Of a stretch of 64,000 nt of DNA, positions 10,740 to 22,155 are shown one piece after another. The notes under the pieces are model-generated. The model searched no databases, was not told the DNA's origin, and saw only the letters and a program-made list of their open reading frames with translations. Origin of the DNA: Zhengitettix transpicula (Eukaryota; Arthropoda; Insecta; Orthoptera; Tetrigidae); the NCBI GenBank assembly GCA_037074705.1, contig CM073590.1, positions 211,402,746 through 211,466,745 on the forward strand, read 5' to 3'. The stretch's first letter is position 1. The number at the start of each line of letters is the position of its first letter. A program made the translations under genes and the position numbers.

Positions 10740-11030
10740 CTGTTTTAAAATGTTTAGTACGTTTTTACAAAGGGAGTTTATGTCATATATTTCGCTAAAG
10801 CATTTGACGTCGTTCCAAACGACATATTGATACAGAAACTAGTCAAGACAGGTAACGAATGACGGGTTATTCTTTGGGTCAAGGAATTTCTCAACGGGCG
10901 AAATCAAAGGGAAAAGGTTAGTAGACATCTGTCAGTAGCACAAAATATAACATCGGGAGTGCCTCAAGGATCAGGAATCGGGCATTTATTGTTCCCGATA
11001 TAAATTACAGATCTACCATTTAAAATCACT
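10740..11030 (+). pseudogene. LINE reverse transcriptase fragment (Jockey/CR1-like)
   Basis: A plus-strand frame reads FAKAFDVVPNDILIQKLVK and then, after an in-frame TGA, a SGVPQGSGIGHLLFPI-type stretch: the palm motifs 'DFxKAFDxVxH' and 'SGVPQGSVLGPLLF' of LINE reverse transcriptases. A further stop lies just after the second motif. The FADD catalytic box is not seen, because other DNA intervenes from about 11040. The likely continuation of this LINE is 12000-12680. Confidence 0.75.
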
Positions 11031-11039
11031 TTTAAAAAA

Positions 11040-11930
11040 TCGACGTTTTGGGGATGATTAGAACCTGGAAAGATAATTCAAGCTTCGGATCAATACGATG
11101 TACAAAATGACTCAGTTGCACCAAATATTTGGGCTGAAGAAAATAAAATGAAGATAAATAGCGAGAAAAGCTAAACACTTCAGCTGAAATCCTAGCTATT
11201 GAAATGGCCAAGAAATCCAAAGTTAAAAACCTCATCATACTAACCGATTCCATGGAAGTCATCAAGCAGATACAAAACCCTAACTTCCGAAACAGAAGAA
11301 TCAACATTATTAGACAAATAATACTTGAAAAAAAACCTACAAAATAGTCTCCAACTGGAATCATGGGCAGTGAAAGGGCGGATGCACTGGCGGCGGAAGA
11401 GAACTCATCTCAGCCCTCAACCTCAATTCCAATCTTCTCAGCACAAGGTATCATCAAAGAAGCCAAAATAGAAATTAACAGAGCCCGGCAACGAACTCGG
11501 AAGACCGACAACAACGGACCAATCCACCAGGAACGCAGAGACAGCGCAGACAGCCATATAAACAACGCTTCCGAAGACAGCAAATCATCATTGAGAACCC
11601 TCCACACCAAATTAACACACTCCTGTTCCTTTGAACAAGCTCGAACTAAGAACTACGTGGGACGTCACCGTTCACCGTCATTGTTTTTCCAGGTAACCTC
11701 ACCCACCTGTCAGACATGCGCCCCCTTAACACCATCATTCATATTATGTGTGATTGAACCAAATACGCGCACACAAGAATTGTATCTAGAACAACCCTGG
11801 AAGCAATCAAAGTACTCGCCAAATTCGTCGAGACAATTGGAATCGCCCCACTCATCTGATGATACAACAACAATATCACCAGCAACCAATTATTACCCCA
11901 ATTAGTCAAATACATAATCTGGTCGCCAAT
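11040..11930 (+). pseudogene. LINE RNase H domain fragment, apparently nested in another LINE
   Basis: The frame contains SAEILAIEMAKK, LIILTDSMEVIKQ and, after a stop, a GSERADALAAEE-type segment. These correspond to the E, D and D motifs of the RNase H domain carried by I- and Loa-type LINEs. A decayed CxxC stretch (PTCQTC) lies near 11710. About 11622-11685 matches the right end of the hAT-like element at 10240-10290, so foreign DNA sits inside this fragment. The 180-codon frame at 11363-11905 is therefore a composite and not a gene. Confidence 0.6.
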
Positions 11931-11999
11931 AACTTTAATGTGGACGCGACGAGAAAAACCAAATAAATATCGTACAAATACACGATTGGGTTATAATAA

Positions 12000-12680
12000 A
12001 TGGGGTGAAATTCCTCAAGTAAACAGATGCAAATATTTAAGAATCATTTTGAACTCAAATCTAGGGTTGGTATAAAAAGTAAATATTGCGTCTCGAAGAG
12101 CCCCGGAAATCCTTACATTTCTTATTGATAATATTAATAATGAAGAGCGTGAAATCAAAAGAACCTTGCTTATAAATCTCTTGTTCTTCCGATACGCGTT
12201 TATGTTGCAAATAGTGGGGATCCTTATAGAAAACACCACATAGAAATTCTATAAAAACTTCAGAGGGGGGCAGCAAAATTTGTGATACGGAGACCTGGTT
12301 ACATGCGAGAAAATATAGAGATATTAGGGTAGGCCTCTATGGCAACCAGAAGGAAAAAAAGATAGACTTGCCCTCTATCTAAATCATATCCTGGTAACAA
12401 AGTGCGGAACGATATACGGGATAATAGCTAAAAACCAACATGCATTGGCAGAGGTGATCACATCTTTAAAATCAAAACCAGGCCGCAAAAAGCAGACGTA
12501 GGGAAATTCTCATTCCTAAACAAGTCGATAGGCAATTAAAACAATTCATCTGCAGGTTTGTTTGAGTAGAATCTTCCAAAAATAGTAATCTAAGTAGTTT
12601 CTCTTATTTTCCCTATAAAAATACGTTTTATGTGAATTTTTTCCTTTAGTGAAGTGAAGTATTGAAAGTGAGGCCAAATT
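12000..12680 (+). pseudogene. LINE C-terminal region and 3' UTR, second copy
   Basis: A plus-strand frame reads CKYLRIILNSNLGLV followed by an IASRRAPEILTFLIDN-type stretch, the post-palm 'KYLGxxxDxxLxW' region of LINEs. This copy and the minus-strand copy at 7340-8690 share both coding and 3' UTR sequence in opposite orientation. It probably continues the RT fragment at 10740-11030, interrupted by the RNase H segment. Several stops show it is dead. Confidence 0.65.
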
Positions 12681-12964
12681 TTCAAGACAAATAATATTTT
12701 ATTATTATTATTTTCTTCTTTCAAAATAATTGTATTCATTTATTAGTTATTCTTTTGTTTATATATTGTTCTTAACTACCACCGGGTCCTATCCCAATCG
12801 CATAATAATTAAAGTGGCAAAACAATATTTATTATTTTTCTACATCCAAAATGTCACAACTCTGCTTGAAGGATTTTCCAAATTAATTAATACACTCACG
12901 TTACATACTAAGTCATAATAAATAATAAAACTTATTAATATACATTTGAATGTAATTTGTATGT

Positions 12965-13910
12965 GATATTAATTTCAACTATCGAAAAAAACTATTAAAG
13001 AACGTCGAAATAATTTTATTTATCAAACCATTGTCATTACCAATCTATTTTATAGAAGAATGCTGCAATTTGTTTTTGGAGATTGATGATGACTACTGAA
13101 GAAAACATACAAGTGTGTGTACGAAATACTATATTTAAGATGTCACATTCGTACAATTATAAGCAGATATTTGTGATGTTTAAGTATTAATATATCACAT
13201 AAAAACACGATGTAAAATGAACTGTCACGATATTTCAAATCGTTTACAGAAAATTTATATTTATTGGGTTCTATTTCTATAAATTGTTATTTTAATATAT
13301 TCCCTTTACTGGAATGTCTCTTCCTGGGATTAAATTATCTGGACTTCAGTTAACTTATTTATCACTGGTATTGCATACACTACCAGGTTTAAGTTATTGC
13401 ATTATATTAACCCTTTTCGTTGCAACGCATCATTCACGCCATTTCAAGAAAAATAAGCCACCTCGATATCTATGATACGCTGTCCAGAAAAATTACTCGT
13501 TGATAGCTTGAACGAAAATAATAGGACCCATCCAAGCGTTTTAATTCCATCGTTGAATAATAATCCATTATTTTTATTGCCTTCCCACGGAGATTTCCGA
13601 CAAAGTTGGATGAGAGGCATTTATTGACAACCAGATAATTGTAATCCGACTTGTTCCACGTCTTTGTTTTTTTCATATTCCTTCAACTACGTAAACAAAT
13701 CTCTCAGCACTAGAATCTATTCTGCGTAGTTCAAATTCGAGAAAATTAATTTCATATATTGTGTTTCTATAAAGATGTATCTCAATCACTGTTGCATACT
13801 TGGAAGTGCAACAGTATCAAAACAGAGCACAGGATGCACAGGACAGATCACAAAATATTATAAAGTCATGAAATGAATTAGTAGCTACCATTAGAAACAC
13901 TTTGAAGGTC
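12965..13910 (+). repeat. Dispersed repeat C, copy 1
   Basis: Shares a long series of blocks in the same order with 37883-38745: CGTCGAAATAATTTTATTTA, GCAGATATTTGTGATGTTTA, the GTCGTGATATTTC-type block, TTCCTGG..TT, CAGGTTT.AGTT.TTGCAT, CATTTCAAGAAAAATAA. No coding motif is recognised. The frames at 13470-13676 and 13918-14103 have no known similarity. The element class is unknown. Confidence 0.6.
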
Positions 13911-14150
13911 AAAATTTTTGAAACTCTACGAAAGTTTCACTCTAATCAAACATTTTATAAAATCAACGAAAAACAGAAATGGTCGTCTACACCGTCTTGC
14001 GCAACCAACATATATCGCCATTCATATTTTTCCTCTGATAAAAATGGTAAATGTCGAACTTCACCTGAATAATTGGCGGAAACTACTTCAGCGTACAGCA
14101 TAATATATTGTAATACTAATTAGAGGCCAGTAATAATTTAATAATTGGAT

Positions 14151-14957
14151 TGTTAGCGGTACCAATTCTTCACAGACAACAATGTGTCAGCGGGCTTTGT
14201 TAGGCGCGAAGGTTTTTTCTGAAACAGTCTGTCTGATATTGTAGTCAGGAGCGGAAGGGAGTCTGTCTGATATTGTAGTAGGAAGAGGAAGCAAAATTTG
14301 AGAACCAACAGCGTGGCCTAAGTATAAAATTCAACCGAGAAAGTTACCAATTTTAAATCCAAGTATAAAGTTTGGACAGCGAGATACTTTGTAAAACATT
14401 AAGATTCCTACGCGTATTGAGATCAACATTTTCCACATAAAGACAATGTGTAACCATATGTCTGACTAATGATCCGGAGGTGCAACAGATTCAGTTCCCG
14501 GAGGAAAATTCAATAACTACGACCGTGTGTTTGATAATCAAGTGTAGAGTGAGTGATTCATGGCATTTTTAGTGTAAATAGTGTGCCCGAGCCGAGGAAA
14601 CTAAGTCTGGTACCAGCCGAGCATTTTGTAAATAGAAACCAAGTTAATTAAGTTTGTAAACGATAGTTAAAGGGTATTCGTCAGATTTCGTTCGTCTCAT
14701 TTAATTTATAAATTCTATGATTGTTCTTTACTTATCAAGCGCAGGTAAACGACCCTGAGAGAAGAGTTATCAAATTTCTAAACATTGAAACTTTAAATGT
14801 ACTTAACCTCAGAGAAAATGTTATAGATTTCTGTTAAAATAAAATAAACTGTTCCAGAACGAATTATCAATTTGTTAAAATTGAAAATAAATTGTTTAAA
14901 TAATTCAATAAAAATTTGTTTGTTAATTAATTAATCACTCTTTTGATAATCATAACA
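14151..14957 (+). mobile_element. LTR of a Gypsy-type element (about 807 bp)
   Basis: Starts TGTTAGCGG and ends GATAATCATAACA, followed by primer-binding-site-like sequence. Internally, AGTCTGTCTGATATTGTAGT occurs twice (about 14226-14285). A motif pair GTCAGATTTCGTT (near 14683) and GACCCTGAGA (near 14752) is also found in the LTR-like segment at 57767-58622; the second motif is found at 49650 too. No gag or pol follows. The right end lies about 535 bp upstream of the start codon of the methuselah-like gene in the same orientation, so it could act as a promoter; that is an inference. Confidence 0.6.
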
Positions 14958-15124
14958 TTTTGGCTTCCACAACGTGGGCCGATTTAAATTATATCTTTAA
15001 ATATTCATTACATTTTTGGCGCCCAACAACGTGGGGCAATTCATTTAATTAACCTTTCCATTTATTACATTTTTGGCTTCCACAACGTGAGGCAATTCAT
15101 TTAATTAATCCCTTTATTCATTAC
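14955..15124 (+). repeat. Three tandem primer-binding-site-like units
   Basis: Three units of about 55-58 bp each begin ACATTTT(T)GG and carry GGCTTCCACAACGTGGG, GGCGCCCAACAACGTGGGG and GGCTTCCACAACGTGAGG, each followed by an AATTCATTTAATTAA-like spacer. The middle one is closest to the TGGCGCCCAACGTGGGG primer-binding site of Gypsy elements. A normal element has one such site, next to its 5' LTR. Confidence 0.65.
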
Positions 15125-15249
15125 AATATATTTAATTTGTTTCGTTCATTATAATCTAAATATATTATTTCTGAATTTTTCAGGAATTTGAATATTAGGA
15201 CTGGTTTTGATGTCTCCAATAAAATATTAAATAACTTGACACATCTTAT

Positions 15250-15492
15250 GTAAATATAACGCAAGATTCAGCGAGGAATTTCCGAAGTTGGTTTCTTGGT
15301 TATCACGGTCCACGCAGACGTCCACTATCATCCAAAAATTCTACGTCTTGAGCAATATCACTGGCCACTGTACTTCAGCCATCAGCGACGTATGTAACAA
15401 CGCGACAAACAGGAACCTCAGGGAATCCCCTCCACTCCTCTTCTACAGCCGAGGCCAGTTTCAGTTATTCCAAGTCTTGAGTCTGCGGAGCT
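15250..15492 (+). promoter_or_regulatory. Probable 5' leader of the methuselah-like gene
   Basis: GC content rises here compared with the repeat-derived DNA to the left, up to the ATG at 15493. A TATA-like TAAATATAA sits near 15252 and a TCAG initiator-like string near 15271. An upstream ATG at 15288 opens a 129-codon frame overlapping the main start in another frame; it could act as an upstream ORF. Its peptide resembles nothing known. The transcription start cannot be fixed from sequence. Confidence 0.35.
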
Positions 15493-16282
15493 ATGTCGCC
15501 GCTTGTGCTGATCTTCTTGATGACGGCAATCGCGAGCCTGGCAAATGGTTCTTGCAGAGGCTCGCCTTATCTGGAGACACAGAACAGAACAGAACCCGAC
15601 GCCTCTGGCAGCGTTATCTTCGACGGAATAGAATACCCCAACGGCTCGTGGTACTTCTCCGAAGAGAACACTACTAGGTTTTGCTATTGTGATCTGTTCC
15701 TGTGTTTCCGCAAGTGCTGCAGAAAGGAATGGCAAAGTGTCGATTTGTCAACGTATGGTTGCTCTAACGTCACTGATCCGTCGTTACCGCCGTTCGAACC
15801 GGAATTTTACAACAAGAGTAACTTGGATCAACGGGTCTCAGTTGAAGGTTTTAGAACGTTAGGACGAAATAATAAGTCCAAAGAAATGCTCATGTACAAT
15901 TGGCTTGATTATGAATTCTTCCTGCTAGACGACGGTGGACTGTTACTGCGGGAACGATGTGGGGAAACGCCTTTGCTCCCGGAAACGTTTTGCATCGACA
16001 GACTTGAGGACAGTGAAGAAACCATCGTCATTGTCCAGATGGAAGACATGCCCCTGGCTTGCTCTCAGTCCTTAATGCAATCAAAGATCTATTCGGTGGC
16101 CATGTTTGCGTCTTTGCCATTCTTGGTGGTCACTTTTCTGGCTTACGCTCTCGTTCCTAAACTCCGGAATCTTCACGGACGCTGCCTCATGTGCCACGTG
16201 TCCAGCCTTTTCATCGGGTATCTGGTTTTTGGCGTCCAGAATATCTGTAGCTCCGACTGCGATGCTATGTGCGTTCCTTCGG
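15493..16282 (+). CDS. Methuselah-like GPCR exon 1: signal peptide, ectodomain, TM1-TM2
   Basis: Encodes residues 1-263 plus one base. The Met starts a hydrophobic leader (LVLIFLMTAIASLA) and the first cysteine is residue 21. Cysteines lie at residue 21, in a cluster of five, and in YGC, ERCGE, TFCID and LAC contexts. TM1 is about 200-222 and TM2 about 230-249, joined by PKLRNLHGRC, the conserved 'LxNLHGKC' loop of Mth receptors. The exon ends at the G before GTGAGT. The reading frame stays open by chance through the intron (TA repeat, then LTR) to 16608, but that tail is not receptor-like. Confidence 0.93.
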
Positions 16283-16308
16283 GTGAGTTCATCTCCATTT
16301 GTACGATA

Positions 16309-16365
<57 letters not shown>

Positions 16366-19300
16366 AGCCGCTCCGCTACCCTCCTCGCGTTTTTTCGCCG
16401 ATTATTATTAAGGTTTGGGCGCCAGGTAATTTTTTGGACAAAATCACTAAAACAACTTTTTAATCTTTCACAAATTTATTTTATGAACCTGAGATATAAT
16501 AAACCCCAGGGCGTGGTTTATAAAACGTTGTATTTTGCTCTAGCACATCCGTGCTATCTTGAGTCCAGCTTGGAACTGACCCCTACGCTTCTCTTGGCTG
16601 GCGCCTAAAACAACAGAGGGTCCTACACGTGCGTACGCACTGCCATCCCGCACGTGCATAAACACAGGGGTCCCCTTTAGAGTCTCGACCGTACCTCGTA
16701 ATGTAACAATCATGTTACATTATCCCCTCTCCAAAGAACAAAAATTGGCTGACCGTAGGTATCCATAAAATACAGCCACATTTTCATTTATTTTTTTTCC
16801 ACATAATACTAACATAAACAACCACTTGACCACGCCCTGAGAACCAATTAATATAATTACACAATTTTTACAAATACTTTTTTAAAACCAACACACATTT
16901 ACCATAATCTTAACCTACAACCTAATTATCGTCTTCCTCCAATACAATATTTACAAGAGTTAGACACATGGATCATACACGATATTTATGTTTACTTCTA
17001 AATTAACAATAAACTTTACAAATTTCCTCTCTGAAGGAATGGAACCAAATGTGTTACATTGAAAGTTTTCTCAGCGGCCCTTCCTTCCAAATTTACAATT
17101 ACATAGCTGTTGACTCCTCTCCTGTTCACCACTTTATACGGTCCTTCATAAATGTTTAACAATTTGTAACTGATTTTCTTTATATGATTTGATACGCGTA
17201 ATTTTTTTTACAAGTACTAATTCTCCTATTTTAAATTCTACCGGTTTTTCCTTTTGCCACTTCCTTCTCCAATTGGCCCTATTCCTCATTTCCCTAATGG
17301 AAATTTCTTTCATATTGTTTATTACTTTCACATCTTCAACTAACCTCTCCGGAAAAGGGATAATGGTCTCAATGGGCAGGGTGTGAAGTTTTGAAAATTG
17401 CAGGTCTACTGGGAGACAACCTGTAGCCAAGCTAAAATTCTGATTTACGACTCTCTCCACCTCCCCGATCCAATCCATCCATTTTCCATGATCTTCTTCC
17501 TCTACTAATTGCCTCAAAGTGGTACTTATTTGCCAGATGTACCTTTCAGTGGGGTTTGACTGTGGATGTCTTATAGCTGTGAATATTGGTTGTATTCCTT
17601 CTCCTTGTAAGACGTCCACCCACTCCTTACAATTGAATTGTTTCCCATTATCTGTCAATATTTTCCTGGGTTTTCCACACCCCTTCATATACTCCTTCAC
17701 TTTATTAGCACAAGTTTTCGCTGTAGCACTTTTAAGACCATATAATTTAACAAATTTTGAGTATACATCTACCATAACCAATATGTGAATGCATCCACCC
17801 TTACTTCTGGGCAATGGTCCAAATAGATCCATCGCTACCAGTTCATTCACTTGAGTTGGTATGATTGGTTGGTAAGGTCCTTCAAATTGCCAATTCCTGA
17901 ATTTATTTCGTTGGCAATTTTCACATGTTCTGATATAATTTTTAACATCGGACATAATTCCTCTCCATGTGACCCAGCTTGCTATCATCTTAATCATTCT
18001 GTTGATTCCAATATGCCCATTCTTGTCATGGAAATATTGCAGAAATTTTTTTCTCAATGTTGATGGTATGATTACCACCCAACCTCTCCTAGAGTTCTTA
18101 CTTTTCATAAACATTATACCTTCTCGCAACTGATATCTAACTCTTTGTATGTTGGCCTCATTATCCTTTAACATATCCCATTTTTCTCTCAATTTCTTTA
18201 TTTCTGGATCCTTTTCTTGTTCTTCACGAATTTCCTCTAGACTAATATCCTCTTCTGCCTTTTTTATCTTCTTCGCCACTCTCTTAGCTGCAATTACTTC
18301 TCTTATGTCTTCTGTCTGACATCTTTCACCTTCCTTATACCATGATAAACGACTAAGAAAATCTGCAACCACATTATCTTTTCCTCTCACATATTTGATA
18401 TTTAGATTGTATTCCGATAGCATAATCGCCCATCTAGTTAAACGAGCATTCAAATTTTTACTGCTTCCTAAAAAAGTGAGCGCTTTATGATCAGTATATA
18501 AAATGATTTCTCTTCCTAGAATATAATTTCGAAATTTATTAACCGCATACACTACCGAAAGTAATTGTAGTTCAGTTACAGTGTATGATTTTTCATACCC
18601 AGTCACACACCTGCTCTTCATTGATACTACTCTTTCCTTCCCTTCATCGTCCACCTGACTCAAAACAACCACAATTGAGACTTTACTGGCATCAGTTCTT
18701 ATAATATAAGGTTTATCCTCTCGAGGCTGTCCTATCATAACAGTGTTCTGAAATGCTTTCATTATTTCTTCAAAACCTTTCTTCTGATCCTCTCCCCACT
18801 CCCATTTCACATTTTTACATAACAAGTGGTACAACGGGCTAAATAGTCTAGCATAATTAAACACAAAACTTTGATAGAATGCGCAGAGTCCAACGGCCTC
18901 ACTCCCTGACTGGACACCGAATGGCCCACAAATTTTATTTCTTGCTTGAAAAAATTCGTTTTCTCCAAATTGACTGTCAATCCTATTATTTTCATTCGTC
19001 TCAGCAGCTCTCGCAACTCCAGTAAATGTTCCATTTTCTTCTCATTGGCCAACACCATGTCATCTATATACAGTATAAGATTTTCATTAAATTGCCTACC
19101 AAGAACTCGGTTAAGTTGCTTATTAAAAACTTGCGAACTTGTTTTCAACCCAAATGGTAGCCTCACGAATGCGTATTGCTGAGTACCTACAGTGAAGGCA
19201 GTCAGCTTCCTGGATTCCTTGTCTAGAACAATTTGGTAGTATTCATTGGTCAAGTCCATAGAAGTTATCCATTTCTTTCCATGAAATCTCCTCACTAAAT

Positions 19301-22116
19301 CTTCTATTTTCTCTGGATAGCCGTGAGTGTTCTCTATGATCTGATTTAATTTTCTGGCATCTAAACATATCCTCATTTGCCCATTTTTCTTCGGCACAAC
19401 TACAATATTATTATTATATGGACTGTTACATCTTTCTATAATCCCCATTTCCAACAGTTTATCAATAGCCTTCTCTACTTCCCTTTTCTGACAATCAGGA
19501 ATAGCAAATTTTTTTACAGTAAATGGCTGATGTTCAGTGGTTTCAATATGGTATTCATAGTCCTTTATTAAACCAGGGCTATCACAAATCACCTCATGAT
19601 TTTCCATTAATATTTTCTTCAATTCTCTTTTTTCCTCCTGGCTTAGATGGGTTATACCTTGAATCACCTTATCAAATCTTTCTTCTTTCTTCTCCAACTC
19701 TGATTTCATATCCACTTTGATATCTTTTTCTAGTAGTTGAATCCTTTCTTGATTTTCCTTTCTATTTATTCTCAGTGGCATCTCCAACTTTTCACTACCT
19801 CCCTTATCATTTTCCACTTCCATCTGTAACTTATTTTCCTGGAAATTAAGTATTACTTTGTGTTTCATGACCCAGTCTACTCCTAGTACTATGGGAATAA
19901 ACAGGGATTTTATCACCATACACTGTATAAACATCTCCTGACCCTGTAATGAAGCCCTCATCAGAATCTGCTTATTTATTTTTTCACTCTTTCTACCTAG
20001 TGACCCATACACTGTCATTCCAGTTACCGGCAATACTTCCACAATCAAATGATTGGTTCTTAACTCCTCATATAATTCTTCTGCTATGAACGTTGACGAA
20101 GCTCCAGTGTCAATGATTCCCTTCCGATGACCCAATCCTTCTATATCCACATTTACACACAATAGTCCCCCCTCGTCATCAGCACTTATTTCTTCTTCCG
20201 GGTCTTCCCTATATAAATCTCTTCCTCCTACTAGAATAGGCAATATCAACCTCCTTTTACCGTCCCTTTCTTCCATTTCTCCATTGATGGGACTAAATCG
20301 TGAAGAAATCTTTAGTTTTCCGTCTGATTAGAACATCCTTCTCCATTCCTCGCTCCTCTTTCTTCTCGTTGATCTGACCCATACCGATTTCCATACCTTG
20401 GTCCAGCTTGGTTTCTGTACCCTTGAGCTCTACCATCTCCTGTTCTGTAATTTCTTACTTCTCCATTATTGTATTGTGTATTCGTTTTAGTCATATGCAC
20501 TTTTCGACTTTCCTTTCTGTCCACATCATCCAAAAATTTCAAAATCTGTAACATCTCAACTACCGTCTTTTTGTTCTCTCCAATAAATTTAGTAACATCA
20601 GCTTCAAAATGGAATTTTACTTTACTTATTAGCTCTTCCTCACTCAAGGGGCTGTCCAGATATTTATTTTTGTTTACCATATCTAAAAAATAATCTTCTC
20701 TATTTCCTTTTCCTCCTTTAATATAAATTCCGTTATGAAATGATTCTATGATATTCATTTGTCTATCTTGATCCCAAAATCTTTTTAAAAATTTCTCCTT
20801 AACTTTACAAAACTCTTCCTCTTCACTTACAACTGCATCTATCCAACTAACTATTCTTTCCCCTACACATCTTCTCAATATCAAGGTTTTTTGGTGTTCA
20901 GGTACTCTAACACTTCTGAAGTATTTTTCTAAATCCTTAAAAAATCTTTTTGGGTTTTGATTTCCCTCATTATCATATCTTGGCAATTTTAATTCAATTC
21001 CAACCCCTTTATGCAAACCTGATACATTAAACAAATTCTCTCTCAGTTGATCCTGCAATTGTTCAATGGATTTCTCAAGGACATGGACTTTATCACTCTC
21101 CTGTTTCACATCAGCTCCTTCAAACAACTGATATTTACTTTCTTGCTTTATCTCTAACTTATGTAATCTATCAGTGAACCTTTCTACCTTCTGATCTAAA
21201 TTTACTATATGCTCACACAATTAATGCACCATCTGATTAGTTTGACACATTACCTTAAACATATGATCTAATTTTTCTGATTGGGTGTTTTCTCTCCCGC
21301 TATTATCTATGACTACCTTACATTCAGACTCTAATCCATCAATTACTTCCTTTCTTTGTTCTGCCATTTTTAATAAAATGAATCCCACACAAAATAATAA
21401 AAACCAACACACCAAACAATTAAGGAAATTTTCACCAAACTGTTTTTTTGTTCTCTTCCTGCTTGAAACACTTCACTAACACTTTTTTCAAAACTTATTT
21501 CTGTTTTTTTTTTGCACTTATACTCTGCTTTTTCACTCGCACTCACCAACATCTTCAGTCAGCTACTCGTTCGACACTTGGCCGCTTTCCTCCGTCTAGG
21601 TCTCCTCGACGTAGATTTCTGCGACGCCTCCAGAAGTCGCACACTCACCAAATCCTCAGAATACCCGTTCCTGTATCTCGTTCTCCAATTCTGCTCCCTC
21701 GTGCTCCATCTAATTAACGTTCAGGCCCCGCGTTGGCTCGCCATAATGTAGCCGCTCCGCTACCCTCCTCGCGTATTTTCGACGATTATTATTAAGGTTT
21801 GGGCGCCAGGTAATTTTTTGGAGAAAATCACCAAAACAACTTTTTAATCTTTCACAAATTTATTTTATGAACCTGAGATATAATAAACCCCAGGGCGTGG
21901 TTTATAAAACGTTGTATTTTGCTCTAGCACATCCGTGCTGTCTTGAGTCCAGCTTGGAACTGACCCCTACGCTTCTCTTGGCTGGCGCCTAAAACAACAG
22001 AGGGTCCTACACGTGCGTACGCACTGCCATCCCGCACGTGCATAAACACAGGGGTCCCCTTTAGGGTCTCGACCGTACCTCGTAATGTAACAATCATGTT
22101 ACAATATATATAAACG

Positions 22117-22155
<39 letters not shown>

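Larger units (their letters stand above)
16363..22103 (-). mobile_element. Complete but mutated Ty3/Gypsy LTR retrotransposon in intron 1 (5.7 kb)
   Basis: Two LTRs in direct orientation flank gag and pol read from the minus strand. By eye the LTRs differ at about six positions over about 356 bp (perhaps one indel as well), so the insertion is fairly young. The flanks are TA repeats, so a 4-bp ATAT target duplication is possible but cannot be told from the microsatellite. Gag has an in-frame stop, and pol has one frameshift with missing sequence and a second frameshift near its end, so it cannot move by itself. No envelope gene is present. Confidence 0.92.

Noticed and set aside
11032..11364. 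110-codon minus-strand ORF
   Set aside because: It is a shadow of the RNase H fragment on the plus strand.
15288..15677. 129-codon ORF overlapping the GPCR start
   Set aside because: It is in another frame, and the peptide lacks any known features; kept only as a possible upstream ORF.
16283..16608. Continuation of the exon 1 frame past the donor (YIYIYI repeat and beyond)
   Set aside because: It is translation of a TA microsatellite and then antisense LTR. A good donor at 16283 and in-phase downstream exons explain the receptor better.
17189..20693. Plus-strand ORFs of 60-90 codons across the intron-1 element
   Set aside because: All are antisense shadows of Gypsy gag and pol.
20312..21220. 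Separate gag gene starting at 21220
   Set aside because: That start codon is TTG just after an in-frame TAA; the gag frame really begins at the ATG at 21367 and is interrupted by the stop.
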